From positions 17,491,501 to 17,555,500 of the forward strand of contig NC_059346.1 of NCBI RefSeq assembly GCF_019703515.2: DNA of 64,000 bases, in the 5' to 3' direction. Under the pieces are notes generated by a model. That model was not told the DNA's origin, made no database searches, and worked only from the letters and a program-made list of their open reading frames with translations. This document shows, piece by piece, positions 11,301 through 21,800 of the stretch. The translations under genes and the position numbers were made by a program. The DNA is from Myxocyprinus asiaticus. Taxonomy: Eukaryota > Chordata > Actinopteri > Cypriniformes > Catostomidae. Positions within the stretch are counted from its first letter, which is position 1; each line of letters begins with the position of its first letter.

Positions 11301-14300
11301 GCTGTGTATTCCCTTATTTGTGAAGTGCTGTGGAGAGATTAATGTCTTTTGCTGATTCTGTATGACACTCCTTAATTAATAGTTGTCATAAAAAGGTTTA
11401 AACTGCATGATGTCGTACTAGATGATGAAGATGCATCATCTTGTATTTTTGCTCATTTGAATGTGCAGCGAGGATCGCCCTGAAGCACTTTGGTTACATT
11501 GAAGTGCGTCATTCTGTGTTCAGGATGCGCTTAAACTGTTTTGTGCCGTTTTGTATTGGAGCCTTTCTTATTTCTTACCTTTCTTACTTTGATAGTTTTG
11601 TGCAGTAAGATGTCATAGTTATTTAGCTTATTTATTTGTTGAATATCCGTTAGTCACCATGTTGAAGTGCTGCACTTAGTGTCCATATATACCTTTAAAT
11701 GGTGTCACTTGAACATAATTGAGCCTAATTAAAACAACCGACTGACTAGTCGATTATGAAAATTGGTAGTTTTGCACATTCCTATTACCTACAGTTGAAG
11801 TCAGAGGTTTACATACACCTTAGCCATGACAATTCCTGACATTAAATCGTAGAAAACATTCCCTGTCTGAGGTCAGTTAGGATCACTATTTTAAGAATGT
11901 TCATAATAATAATAGAGAGAATAATAATAGATTTATTTTGATTTTCCCATGATGTCAAGCAAAGAGGCACCGACTTTGAAGGTAGACATTAAAATACATC
12001 CACAGATACACCTCCAATTGACTCCAGTTAGCCTATCAGAAGCTAATTGCCTAAAGGCTTAACATCATTTTCTGGAATTTTCCAAGCTGCTTAAAGGCAC
12101 AGTTAACTTAGTGTATGTAAACTTCTGACCCACTGGAATTGTGATATAGTCTATTAAAAGTGAAACAATCTGTCTGTAAATAATTGTTGGAAAAATTACT
12201 CATGTCATGCACAAAGTAGATGTCCTAAACAACTTGCCAAAACTATAGTTTGCTAATATGAAATTTGTGGAGTGGTTAAAAAAATTAGTTTTAATGACTT
12301 CAACTTAAGTGTATGTAAACTTCTGACTTCAACTGTACCTTCGTATATAGCCTCCAAAAGCAGCAATTTCCAGCTTTTGGATGCAACCTATGTATGTGAT
12401 GTGCATGAGCCGTTTAAGGAATAATCCGGATTCAATGCAAGTTGAGCTCAATCAACAGAATTTGTGGCATTATACTGATTACCACAAAAATAAATTTCAA
12501 CGTGCCCCTCCTTTTCTTTAAAAAAAAAAAAAAAAAGCACAAATCTAGGTTCCAGTGAGGCACTTACAATGGAAGTGAATGGAAGTAAATGCACTTATAT
12601 AGTGCTTTTTTAACCTTAGCAGTACCAAAGCCCTTTACACTGTGACTCATTCATCCATTCACACACACACTCTCACACCAATGATGGCAGAGCTGCCATG
12701 CAAGGTGCTAGCTTGCAATTGGGAGCAACTTGGGGTTCAGTGTCTTGCCCAAGGACACTTCGGCATGTGGAGTCATGTGGGGGCCAGGAATTGAACTGCC
12801 AACCCTTTGATTAGTGGCCAACCTGCTCTACCACTTGAGCCACAGCCAACTTTACAGCTCAAACAATACATGATTTTTAACAGATTAATTACTGTAAGTG
12901 CTTTTATATAATTGTAAGCTTCACATTTTTGCCTTTTAAACCCTCCAAAAAAAAACACTCTGTAAAGTCTTCTCCAGCACATCCCAAAGACTTTAAATGG
13001 GGTTAAGGTCAGGACTCTGTGGTAGCCAATTCATGTGTGAAAATGATTCCTCATGCTCCCTGAACCACTCTTCACAATTAGAGCCCGATAAATCTTGGCA
13101 TTGTCATCCTGGAATATGCCTGTGCCATCAAGGAAGAAAAAGTCTATTGATGGGATAACCTGGTCATTCAGGTAGTCAGCTGACTTAATTTTATTGCTGC
13201 ATAACGTTGCTGAGCCTAGACCTGACCAACTGAAGCAACCCCAGATCATAACATTGCCTCCAGAGGCTTGTACTATGCATGACAGGTGCATCGCTTACCT
13301 TCTTACCCTGACACACCCATCACTTTGGAATAGGGTAAATCTGGACTCATCAGACCACATGACCTTTTTCCATTGCTCCACAGTCCAATCTTTTTGCTCC
13401 CTAGCAAATTGAAGTCGTTTTTTCCAATTAGCCTCACTAACAAGTGGCTTTCTTGTGGCCAAACAGCTGTTTAGTCCCAATTCTGTAAGTTGTTGTCGCA
13501 TTGTGTGTTTGGAAATGCTCTTACTTTCACTATTAAACATAGCCGTGAGTTCTACTGTCGATTTTTTACAATGTGACTTCAGGTGTTTTAGTGACACGAT
13601 CGTTCAAGATTTTTTTTCGACCACGTTTCTCCTGCGAAGCTGACGGTTCACCATTATCCTTCCAGGTTTTAATTGTTTTGTTTTAATGTTGAACAGTTCT
13701 TAACCCAATTCCTGTGATTTCAGCAATCTCCTTGTTTTTTTTTTTTTTTGTTTATTTGTTTTTTTTGCTTGATGCAGGCCAATAATTTGCCCCTTCTGAA
13801 ACACAGTAACATCTTTTCTATGAACATGGGATACGTCTTCTGACATGGTTGTTTACGAAAAGAGAAGCTACACACTGCATCAGTTAGGGTTAAAAGAATT
13901 GTTGCCAGCTGAAACATAATAATCACTGCAATAATGATCCAACCATAGGCTCTTAAGTACCTGCTTTTTTAAATCCAAACATTTTGCCAAAAATCTTTTT
14001 TGTTGTTGTTTTTTTTTTTGGCCAGGCAGTGTATGTAGAGCATTCCAAATCAGTCACTTGTCCATGATTAGGATGCTGCCTATGTAGAGTAGGGAGTGAG
14101 GAAGCTTCGTAGATTTTGGAACAGAGCTGTTGTCTCAGTGTCAGTGGTAATAGGTAGCCCTCTTTCATTCACAGGGCTGAATCACAAGGCTGCAGTAGAT
14201 GTTATGTTTGTGCCTGTCATTTCCTCTGATGATCCCAGAGCTGCTGGAGTGCCCCACAGTCAACATGATAACTCATTGCTGTCCTGCCTGTCAACGGGAC

Positions 14301-14604
14301 ACCTGTGTGTTCAGCCAGATGGTACCCACCCTGCACCAGGTGTGTGTGTGTTGTATGATACTGTTCTTTTCACATTGTCCTTCATGTCCCTGTTGAATAA
14401 CCTGTGCATCAAGTTAGCAGTGTAGTCCTAAAGTGTGTATGTGTGTCTGTCTGTGCAGGGTCATTGATGAGTTTTGCCCCTCAGCTGGAGTCAGAAAGAG
14501 TGGTGTGTATTGTTGATTTGTGTCTACTTGGAGAGAGCAGAATAGAAATGATCTGCTCCAAACTTTACAAGACAGCAGACATCTGCCAGGCCGACAGCAG
14601 TTAA
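1..14604 (+). CDS. radx: RADX, RPA-related ssDNA-binding protein (5' end outside window)
   Basis: Twelve exons join in frame: 1-152 (start unseen), 315-423, 535-635, 736-855, 970-1065, 1510-1680, 1890-2071, 2225-2370, 3742-4010, 9295-9579, 14175-14339 and 14459-14604, ending in TAA at 14602. They give about 647 residues; the human protein has about 855, so roughly the first 200 residues lie upstream. All junctions have GT-AG sites and the phase is kept throughout. The product resembles vertebrate RADX (CXorf57), with recognisable stretches such as [14 protein letters not shown] and [12 protein letters not shown] in the OB-fold region. From knowledge of the family, RADX binds single-stranded DNA at replication forks and restrains RAD51. 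A basic stretch PKRRK after an acidic Ser/Asp run in exon 2225-2370 could be a nuclear localisation signal (inference). No disabling mutation is visible. Introns 9 and 10 are swollen by transposons. Confidence 0.9.
423..534 (+). other. Short radx intron, nothing else seen
   Basis: This intron and its neighbours at 153-314, 636-735, 856-969, 1681-1889 and 2072-2224 show only splice signals and AT-rich sequence. Confidence 0.6.
1104..1342. mobile_element. Small inverted-repeat element with telomere-like motif, copy 1
   Basis: The ends are inverted repeats built on GTATAGCTGCAGGC: aaagctgcaggcc at the left and tgcctgcagctataccc at the right. The interior repeats the motif ctccaaaag several times and contains a G-rich run at 1245-1271 made of ttaggg-like units. 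A second copy with the same layout lies at 44006-44236. No coding capacity is present, so this is a non-autonomous element of unknown family. Confidence 0.75.
2502..2797. mobile_element. Palindromic MITE (ends ggtaacactttacaataagg)
   Basis: The left end tggtaacactttacaataag is matched by the inverted right end cttattgcaaagtgttacca. The two halves are also inverted copies of one another further in, giving a fold-back structure of about 296 bases. Fragments of the same family occur at 3380-3437 and 61142-61345. Confidence 0.8.
3070..3263 (-). mobile_element. tRNA-derived SINE
   Basis: Read on the minus strand, the element begins ggggcagtggttaaggctc, carries a box-B-like ggggttcaagccccag, and ends in an A-rich tail near 3070-3090. 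It lies in radx intron 8. It is a SINE head and body and not a functional tRNA gene because no cloverleaf can be completed. Confidence 0.7.
3380..3437. repeat. Fragment of the ggtaacactttacaataagg MITE
   Basis: The stretch contains ttagttcatgttaacaaatg followed by ggaccttattgtaaagtgtg, which matches one end of the palindromic element at 2502-2797 in inverted orientation. The rest of intron 8 (2798-3069, 3264-3379, 3438-3741) is AT-rich without recognisable features. Confidence 0.6.
3742..4010 (+). CDS. radx: radx exon 9 with acidic stretch
   Basis: The clear coding part starts near 3820 and reads [18 protein letters not shown], then a Glu-rich run (HEEEEEEG) and a second acidic stretch. The donor follows AAA G at 4010. 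The acceptor chosen after 3741 is the only nearby AG that keeps the frame open back to the preceding exon. It adds about 27 rather hydrophobic residues that I cannot match to the family, so the 5' boundary of this exon is less certain than the others. Confidence 0.65.
5941..6260. repeat. Dispersed cyprinid-type repeat inside the piggyBac element
   Basis: The stretch from acactaccatttaaaag through ctcaccaaggctgcatttat to agtgtcacatgatccttcag resembles a repeat I know to be very common in cyprinid genomes. Its boundaries are not defined by the sequence here. It forms a fourth level of nesting. Confidence 0.55.
6574..6725 (-). pseudogene. piggyBac transposase first exon remnant
   Basis: On the minus strand an ATG at 6725 opens [17 protein letters not shown], then a stop codon, then an acidic stretch with [17 protein letters not shown]. 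The acidic N-terminus is typical of piggyBac transposases. A consensus donor (gtaagt) follows at 6573, which suggests the original gene had an intron here. The catalytic domain is absent from the element. Confidence 0.7.
8488..8967 (-). pseudogene. Outer Tc1 transposase, N-terminal part
   Basis: This open frame carries the helix-turn-helix region of a Tc1 transposase ([20 protein letters not shown] and [17 protein letters not shown]) and the stretch [20 protein letters not shown]. The catalytic part is displaced by 3.5 kb of nested insertions to 4340-4894, where it is degenerate. Confidence 0.85.
9040..9294. other. End of radx intron 9, nothing seen
   Basis: This AT-rich stretch between the outer Tc1 and exon 10 shows no feature beyond the acceptor. 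The same holds for 4011-4331 at the intron start. Confidence 0.5.
9295..9579 (+). CDS. radx: radx exon 10
   Basis: This exon encodes 95 residues, including [18 protein letters not shown] and [19 protein letters not shown]. It enters in phase 1 and leaves in phase 1 (ATA CTG G before gtaagag). It lies immediately downstream of the nested Tc1 block and is itself intact. The acceptor is a short pyrimidine tract ending in gaag. Confidence 0.85.
9885..9975 (+). repeat. Fragment of TTAA-type fold-back element
   Basis: The stretch reads ctaaagggatagttcaccca followed by aaaattaaaatcctgtaatc and tttactcacccttatg. It matches the left end of the palindromic elements at 43141, 54720, 59136 and 62222. 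The other half is missing. Confidence 0.65.
10200..10440. repeat. Dispersed repeat shared with 56346-56600
   Basis: This part of radx intron 10 and the stretch near 56346-56600 share aagaagcacaa, ttgctgatttgaaa, gatttc.g.ctttccccattc and aagcagatagga-type blocks in the same order. The family is not recognised. The remaining sequence at 9580-9884 and 10441-10986 shows nothing definable. Confidence 0.55.
10987..11784. mobile_element. hAT-like non-autonomous element
   Basis: The left end tagggatgtgctggagtgat and the inverted right end taggaatgtgcaaaactacc form terminal repeats, and both ends carry cgactagtc motifs slightly further in. No transposase is present. The flanks share cctatta but an exact 8-bp duplication is not clear. 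Confidence 0.65.
11792..12335. mobile_element. Internally deleted Sleeping Beauty-like Tc1 element
   Basis: Both ends match the element at 4897-8448, with TA on each side (11790-11791 and 12336-12337). Only 544 bases remain. The sequence jumps from the left terminal repeat to the region around the transposase start codon (gattttcccatgatgtcaag), so nearly all of the transposase and the left inner repeat are gone. Confidence 0.88.
12430..12500. repeat. Short dispersed repeat, inverted copy at 23471-23540
   Basis: The stretch attcaatgcaagttgagctc through tttgtggcattatactgatt is matched in reverse complement at 23471-23540 in apool intron 1. The family is unknown. Confidence 0.55.
12588..12845 (-). 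mobile_element. tRNA-derived SINE
   Basis: On the minus strand the head reads ggctgtggctcaagtggtag with a box-B-like ggcagttcaattcc, followed by the body gtccttgggcaagacactga and the tail aaaaagcactatataagtgc. This layout is shared by a SINE common in ray-finned fishes. It is not a functional tRNA gene. Confidence 0.75.
12965..14031 (-). mobile_element. Third Tc1/mariner element, left end truncated
   Basis: The right end is the inverse of cactgcctggccaaaaaaaa, next to TA at 14032-14033. Transposase fragments on the minus strand are 13295-13597 ([20 protein letters not shown] and [15 protein letters not shown]) and 13031-13291 ([16 protein letters not shown] and [11 protein letters not shown]). 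The left terminal repeat is not found, so the element is truncated there. It belongs to a different Tc1 subfamily from the two in intron 9. Confidence 0.82.
13031..13597 (-). pseudogene. Tc1 transposase remnant of the third element
   Basis: Two open frames in different phases together cover the second half of the DNA-binding region and most of the catalytic DDE domain, including SDESRF and the second Asp in FQDDNA. A frameshift near 13293 and the missing C-terminus make it non-functional. Confidence 0.8.
14175..14604 (+). CDS. radx: radx last two exons (C-terminus)
   Basis: Exon 14175-14339 ([18 protein letters not shown]...) and exon 14459-14604 ([20 protein letters not shown]..., stop TAA) are separated by a 119-base intron rich in GT. 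Two donors of the first exon keep the frame: after 14322 (gtaccc) or after 14339 (gtgtgt preceded by CAG). I prefer the second because CAG before GT fits the consensus better; the choice changes five residues. Confidence 0.82.
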
Positions 14605-14830
14605 CAAGACGCTACACATCACAAAAATAATCATGCAAAATAAAAGTTTTCTGACCAGGTCAGAACTAATTACAAATGTGCCAAGGCCAGTATCGTTGCT
14701 AAAATGTATTCTGAATAGCTGATGTGAGTTCAGTTTGTTGGACTTTAAGGGTAAGTTACAAACTATTTTTTGTTAAAATATTCTTACTGATTTCCACAGA
14801 ATAAAAGCTTTATGATATTGGTTTGATATG
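14605..14830 (+). terminator. radx 3' UTR with two polyadenylation signals
   Basis: After the radx stop codon two AATAAA hexamers occur, at 14639-14644 and 14800-14805. Either would give a short 3' UTR of roughly 60 to 230 bases. This is a motif-based call without transcript support. Confidence 0.55.
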
Positions 14831-15766
14831 GGTGTAGACATTTGTTTAAAAAGTAATTATGGAAGTTTTGTATGGGAAATATTAAAAGTCAACTTTTACT
14901 CAGAAATATTGTTTAAATCAGTTTATTTTTTTCATCTGATGCTCCTCTATTGCACAAAGGCGTGATAGGCCATAAAGTTTCGTAAGATAAAAAAATGAAA
15001 TACTTATATACTGTGTCCAAAACTATGCTGGTCAGTACATCCCACAACTGAAAAGCATTTATCAAGGAGTCTTGTGTCTGACTTTTTGAAACTTTAATGG
15101 TATACCTTTTTGTAATTGCTTTAGAACTCTTTGACAGACATAACTACAAAGATTATTTTATTATATTCATATTAGTAATACTTTTTCAATTATTAAATAA
15201 ATTCACAGTCTGACTAAAAGATTGCGTCAATATTGTGTTACCCCAGTAAAATGTATTTTAGAAAATACATACTACCAATGTTTTTGTTCATGTAAAATAA
15301 GTTTTTGGTGTGGTCCAGTTTCTAATGTAATATTTTTTTCACAGCACAAAATTAGCACAAGCTTTCTGTTCCTACAGGAAATAAGATCAGAATGATAAAC
15401 TTGGAGAGGAGACTATGGGACCACAGAGTTATTAAAATAACCCTGGAGTTTCCTCAGATTATAATATTCCTCCGTAGTGTCATGCTGAGAAAGAGGTACT
15501 AAACACAAAGTAAATAAAGTGAGTTAACACAAATATCACCCTGTGTGTTTGATATCCCTGCTGTTGAGGTAAGAAACTTCTGAAGATTGAGACGTCACAA
15601 AGAAAAGAATCACATAACAGTAACTTCCACATCCCTGCATCATTGGTAAAGCATGATCATCTGAATCACAATCAACCAGTGCTGGAATCATGGCACATCC
15701 TTAAAATGTCATAACATTCTGCTCCCCCCCCCCATTTCCGTGAACTCTTTCCTCCATCTTTATCTT
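14831..15766. other. Convergent intergenic region between radx and apool
   Basis: This stretch holds the 3' UTR of apool on the minus strand. Candidate AATAAA signals on that strand are at 14932-14937 and around 15155-15160. A poly-C run lies at 15724-15733. No gene or repeat is recognised. Confidence 0.5.
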
Positions 15767-15855
15767 TCAGCTGCGTGTGCTGTACATGTCTGCATCCTCT
15801 GGATTAGCCTGGCCATGATCGAGTAGAGCAGGGTTCGGAACAAAGCGTTTTTTCA
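15767..15855 (-). CDS. apool: apool last exon, conserved C-terminus
   Basis: The exon starts after a pyrimidine-rich acceptor (tcttccatcccag) and encodes KKRFVPNPALLDHGQANPED and ADMYSTRS before TGA at 15767-15769. It is too short for ordinary ORF detection. Its close match to the end of vertebrate APOOL shows that the long exon 8 is translated in the correct frame. Confidence 0.9.
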
Positions 15856-18800
15856 CTGGGATGGAAGAAGAGGGGGGATATTAGTAAGTAAAGAAGGCAA
15901 AGTTCTTATGCTGGCTTCAGATCATGTCAAAATGATGGTATTTAAAAGAGCTGTGTACATGAAAGTCAATACAATGTTATTTCCAGTGTGAAACAAAGGA
16001 TTTTCTTTTAACTCCGACTTAACGAGTTGGTACCTTGTTAACTAAAGAATTTTGGCGGAAGCTAACTGGTATTTGTCATAGTAAGTTTTAGAAGTAGTAA
16101 TAATTGAGAATGTAGACTACAGTTTGTAGAGGTGGGTAAATATATAGATTTTCTGATGCATTGCAATCTTCATTTGAACAATCTCGATGTTGATTCTTAA
16201 ATACCAAGATCGATCTTTTACTCTATGTGCAACCCTCTACTACAATGAGAGGAAATCACTCGCATTTGCAACCAAATTAACCGCTATGTGACTAAAATGT
16301 ATATATTTGGCAACTGGCTGGTAAATGTTTACATTTCACTCACCAGTAATTGTGTAGCTTAGTGGTATTCAGTGGCGAGATCCTTTCACTGTTGAGAGTA
16401 AAAGTTGTTCCGTGTAATGCGTGTCCAAAGACGAGATCCACGCGACCATAATGTCTCTTAATACCCTTTCTGTTCTCTACAGTCATTTGTTGATCAAAAA
16501 AACTAAAACAAAACAAAATATTTATTTTTAATCATGCATGGCACAGATGAGATAAAGCCATCTGAGTCTCTCTCGTTAACATACGCACATTTACAGACGC
16601 TCTTTACAGAAATGCCGGTTTTGTTAAAGAGACAGTACCGGTTTTAGCACTTTAACATTTTTTGGTTTTAGCTTCCTGTTTTGTCTGTTAGTGACATTGA
16701 TATGAAATCGCCCTATGCATTTAATTCTGCACAAAATCACTTGACATCATCTTGTAATTACGACTTCCGAACTTGTAAATATGAACTTTCCAGGAGGACT
16801 TGATTGGAGTGTTTTTTTTTTTAAAGTGCACATGAAATTATCTACTCTTGTTTCCTCACCTTTGGCTGACTCAACAATAGTCTGTTCTACAGGAGGTTCT
16901 TTAACTGTGGGGGAAGGGGGTGTGGCCTCTTGAACAGGGACTGGGACCTCTTCAGCTGTTGATTGGTTGACAACAGAAGGGAGAGGTTCAAGCAGAATGG
17001 CTTCTTCAACAGGGTGCAAGGTGATGGAAGCAGGTTCCTCATCTACTGTAGGTGGGGTAGGATCTTCAGTTAGGGTAGGGGGTAATGTTTCTTCAATTGT
17101 GGGTGCAGGGACTTCAAGTTCTGGACTAGCAGGGGCAGCTTCCATAACAGGACTAACATCAGCTTCTTGGAAAGTTTCAGCAATAGTTGTTGGCTCATGG
17201 GTAGATTGAGGAGCATTGTCCACAATATAGTCATCAGGTGTTGCCTCGGGGGCAGTTTCAACTATAGGCTCTGGAAGAGGAGGTTCAGAGGTGGTTACTG
17301 CAGCTGGGGCAACTTCTACTACAGACTTGGGGGCAGATTCAGGTGTGATTTCTGCTGCTTGGGTAGTTTCAGCAAATTGCTCAGGGGTGGTTTCAGCAAC
17401 GGAGGCGGTTTGAAGAGCAGGTTCAAGGATTATATCTGCATTTGGGTCCGGTTTAACAACAGACTCATGGGTGGATTCTGTTGCTGAGGCAGTTTCAAGA
17501 GCAGGTTCAGGGGTAATATCTGTAGTGGCAATTTCTGTATCTGGGGTAGTTTCAGGTTCAGAGGGCGAGACCATTTTAGATGCTACAACAACAGAAGGTA
17601 GTTCTGCAACTTCTGGCACAGAGACAGATTCATTTGAGGCAACTTCTGTCACAACATCAGCTACTGGAGCAGAAGCAGCTGCTGGGGCAACTTCCGCTAT
17701 TGATGCAACTTCCTCAATTAAAACAGCAGGTGCCAGCTCAGACTCGGGTATGAGTTCAGGAAGTGCTTTAGTTTCAGGCACAGCTGACTGTAAAGAAAGA
17801 AAGAAAGATGACTTAATAGCTATGGTTATAAAGCATTCAAAATGGGTGTGCAATTTGAGTGTGCCAAAAATGGCAAAATAACATGAGCTTTAACAAGCAA
17901 ATGCACATAGTTTACCTCCACACTAACAGCAGGCATGATGATGTCTTCCTTTGGTTTAGATTTAAACACTGAGGCAATAGATGAACTGATAGTGTACACC
18001 TTTTTCCCAGTGATCTATTAGGCAGGGAAAGGAGAAAAGTGATAGAATTTTTGTGAGGGAGAAAAAAATGTCCTTAGGTTTGTGTGAAATTTACACTAAG
18101 CCTTTGTATAAATGTATATTTGTGTGAAAGAGAGTACCTTAAGGACTCCAACAGTCTGTGTGGGGTAACACACTGCAGTACCAATGGTAGCCAGACCAAG
18201 AGGTACAACAATCCTCTTTAAACGAGAGCCTGGGCAACAGCACACATTCATTCAGATGATTCTTTTAAATCACTTTAAACAGTAAAACGTACAGAGTTGC
18301 ATGTTAAACACACTGTTTAATCTATTTAAAGCCTTTAACCTCGTGCAACCCTGTGTCCACATGCATGGATGTTGTATTTTGACTTCGATATATGCAACAC
18401 ATAATTTGATTTATAAATTAATATTCATAATTTAAGCAGTCAAGCGGGGGTCTCAGGAGGTTAAGATGCTCAGCTTACCCTTGCGTGCCAGAATGAGGCC
18501 ACCCAATCCAGACACAGCGATGACACTCACTCTAGGCAGGAAGCCAGGCGGTGGATCTCGAAGAAAGTGGTATGTGTCTAATAACAAAGAAAGTCAAGAG
18601 TTAAATATGTCATGCTTACAGTAGTTTTCTCTCTCTCCAATACTTCTGAACATGTATCATACTCACCTTCCCCTGCCTGGTAAACAGATATAACTCCAAC
18701 TTTGACAGAAGTGAAACCGCTCTGTAAAAAGAGACACAAATATCATAACAGACAATAATAATAGTTCATCTTTCATAAACTCACACTTCCAATTCATTAT

Positions 18801-21800
18801 CACAGAGAAACAGAGTTTGTATCAAATCCGTGTATCATTTGTTAATTTCATATTCAATTAGGAATTCAGAATCGACAACTTATTTCTTTATTCGTTTACA
18901 AAACCAATATTAAAAAACAAATAATGACTTGTTTTTCATAATTTTGATTTAATGCTTTAATGGGACACTTTTTGATTATTTGATTTCGCTAATATATGGC
19001 TTGAATATTTGATTCGCACATATGGGTGGACCTGAAATGCCCCTTTCTTCTGACTGGTCAACCTGCACCGTCGTCTTCCTCAATGCTGTAAGACAGAATA
19101 AAAGTTCTCTGCTGTTTAATTGTTCAGATGATTTCATCTCAGTTAATATTCAATTCTTTACCATTTATTCTCCAAAACTCGCCATGTTTATTGCAGCTGA
19201 GCTATCTTTCTCATCAAATAGCCAGTTTTATCAGACAGCCCTAAACATAAACCTGCTGTCTTTGACATTGTTCAGGTTTGAAAAGGCATGGTTTTAAATG
19301 AAATGACGAAAACCATACATTCATAAGACTATTGAACCATATGCCTACATTGTAAAGACATAGGCTTACATTTAACTGCAAGGTAAAGTTAATTTTAGGT
19401 TTGATATTCCTTGGATATTCACCTATGGTGTGTAAAGGGACCGTCTGAAAACTCCAACTAAAACGTCACTGGCATTAGTGCAGTCATTTATTTGACTACT
19501 GACTTGCATGTTCTATCATAAAAAAAAAACATTGTTATTTAAAAAAATAAAACAAACAAACCAAAAAAATAAAATAAAATAAAAATCACAGGTTGTAGTA
19601 GATCGCCAGAATGATTGCTGTGCATATGAATGTACAGTATTCACTTATATTATGGAGAAAAAAAATCACTAAAATTAACGAAAACATTATTTTCACATTC
19701 CAAAGGTTGAAGTAAGTTCCCAGTGGGCAGACTGACTGACTTCAGGTGAAATTTTTACAGTACGTCCAATAATATTAGTATTAGATTATTTTAAAAATGA
19801 ATTAACAAATTCACCAAAATGTTATTTTCACATTCCAAAGGTTGTAGTAAGTTCTCAGTAGATAGACTGACTTACTACAGGTGACATTTTTTACAGTTAG
19901 TCAGTCTATCCACTAGGAAGTTACTATAAACTTTGGAATGTGAAAATAACATTTTCAGGAATTTTTATGAAGTTTATCCTAGAATAATCTAATACTGTAC
20001 TCTTATTATTGGATTTACTGTAATAATCTCACCTGTTGTAAATCAGTCTATCCACTGGGAACTTACTACAACCTTTGGAATGTGAAATAACATTTTGGAG
20101 AATTATTTTAAATAGTCTAATACTGTATTCATATTATTGGACTTACTGTAAAAATCTCACTTGTAGTAGCTCAGTCTATTAACTGGCAACCTACTACTGT
20201 ACAACATATGGAATGTAAAAGTGTACTTTTAATGTTTTATGTTTAACTTGCACGTCAACTGAATGAGTGATTGGACACCGCCTGTGTTTAATACTGAGTG
20301 GAATTTTCAGACGGTTCCTTAAGTAGGCTAAGCAATGAAAGTATTTTCAGTCATAATTCTGCAGCCACACCAACTGAGTTCTGAGTGCAGTGTTTTATGA
20401 CTGTATATTATAATTATATACCATTTATGTTTATATACCATAACATCAAACCATGTGTGCGAAATCTTTGCAAATTTGCTGCCGGCAGAGTGTGAGTACC
20501 AGAAACCGAATATCCAAAAAATATCGAACCTTTACCCCGCTCAAAGTTCTTAAGTGTGAGGGACTTTATCATCATGGAAATTATGCTAAAGGAAGTTCAT
20601 GAATGCTCGTCTCTCAAAAACTCGACCAGTGAATTTAAATTCAGCATTTACACATAGCCTTCACATTTGTCCGATAATAAAAGGCACACAAAATTGCCGC
20701 GTATACGATCCAGGTAGGTAAAGGCCACCCATATTCCCATTCAAAAACTTGGATGTTGGAATGATCTGAGCTTGAAATTAGTACTCTTCACTGCCATGTA
20801 AATACTTATGGTCTTATATTAAATATTAAATATTAAATGCAATATCTTCCAATGTATTTGTTATTATTATTATTAAAATAATTTATCATTTGCTATTTAC
20901 TGTTGTAGCTGTTATAATTCACTGGCATGAATGCTCATCTGTCTTGGATGCACCCTACGTTAAGTCTGTATATTCCCTGAACCGCATCTTGCTTTGTTCC
21001 TTGCACTACAATATGTAAAAATGAAAATAAACTGATTCTTTCAATACTTTTGATGATTTCTCATTTAAAAAATGCACGAAACACAGATGTCAATTTAAAA
21101 CGCTTAAAGCAATCAAACTATAGCTGCCTTAGACTAATTACAGTATTAGGACAAAAGGTATCTGACTGCAAGTCCACCGTGATGCGGTACATGACTTGTA
21201 AAATAGGGACTGTCCCCAGTTTTAAAGTGATGTCTGGTCATCCTAACTGCGAATGCCAGCCGATTCTCAAGTGCAGTGTGGACCACCAGTGCCCAACTGA
21301 TCAGCTGCACTGCATGGTACCACTTATAAATCAATAAAACAGGAAGGATAACTGTGAGAAGACATTTGGCGTACAGAGCGAGGGATTAATCTTAATAAAA
21401 ATCTTAATAATATGTGTGTGTGTCGCTCTTATCAATTGTTTCACGTGGCAAGGATTGTCCTAATGCTGAATTGCATGAAGACGAAACCCTGTCTGCATTC
21501 AGTGAACATTTTACAGTTATGTGTAGGCACTGTGCAATAAACGTGGTGAGTTTTGGAGAATAAATGGTAAAGAATTGAATATTAACAGATGAATTCATCT
21601 GAACAATTAAACAGCAGAGAACTTTTATTCTGTCTCACAGCATTGAGGAAGACGACTGTGCAGGTTGACCAATCAGAAGAAAGGGGCGTTTCAGGTCCAC
21701 CCATAGGCCCATATGTGAATCAAATATTCAAGCCATATAGTGAAATCAAATAATCAAAATGCAGTGTCCCGTGGCTATTTGTCCAATTTCCTATTTTTAA

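Noticed and set aside
17471..17881. Plus-strand open frame of 136 codons opposite apool exon 8
   Set aside because: It is the complement of a low-complexity coding exon whose splice sites and downstream conserved exon fix the minus strand as coding.
19022..19297. Plus-strand open frame of 91 codons in apool intron 3
   Set aside because: It lies in the left arm of a large inverted repeat, the matching right arm is not conserved as coding, and no protein family is recognised.
21050..21337. Plus-strand open frame of 95 codons with several Cys
   Set aside because: No family match, no splice or promoter context, and it lies in the spacer of the inverted repeat.
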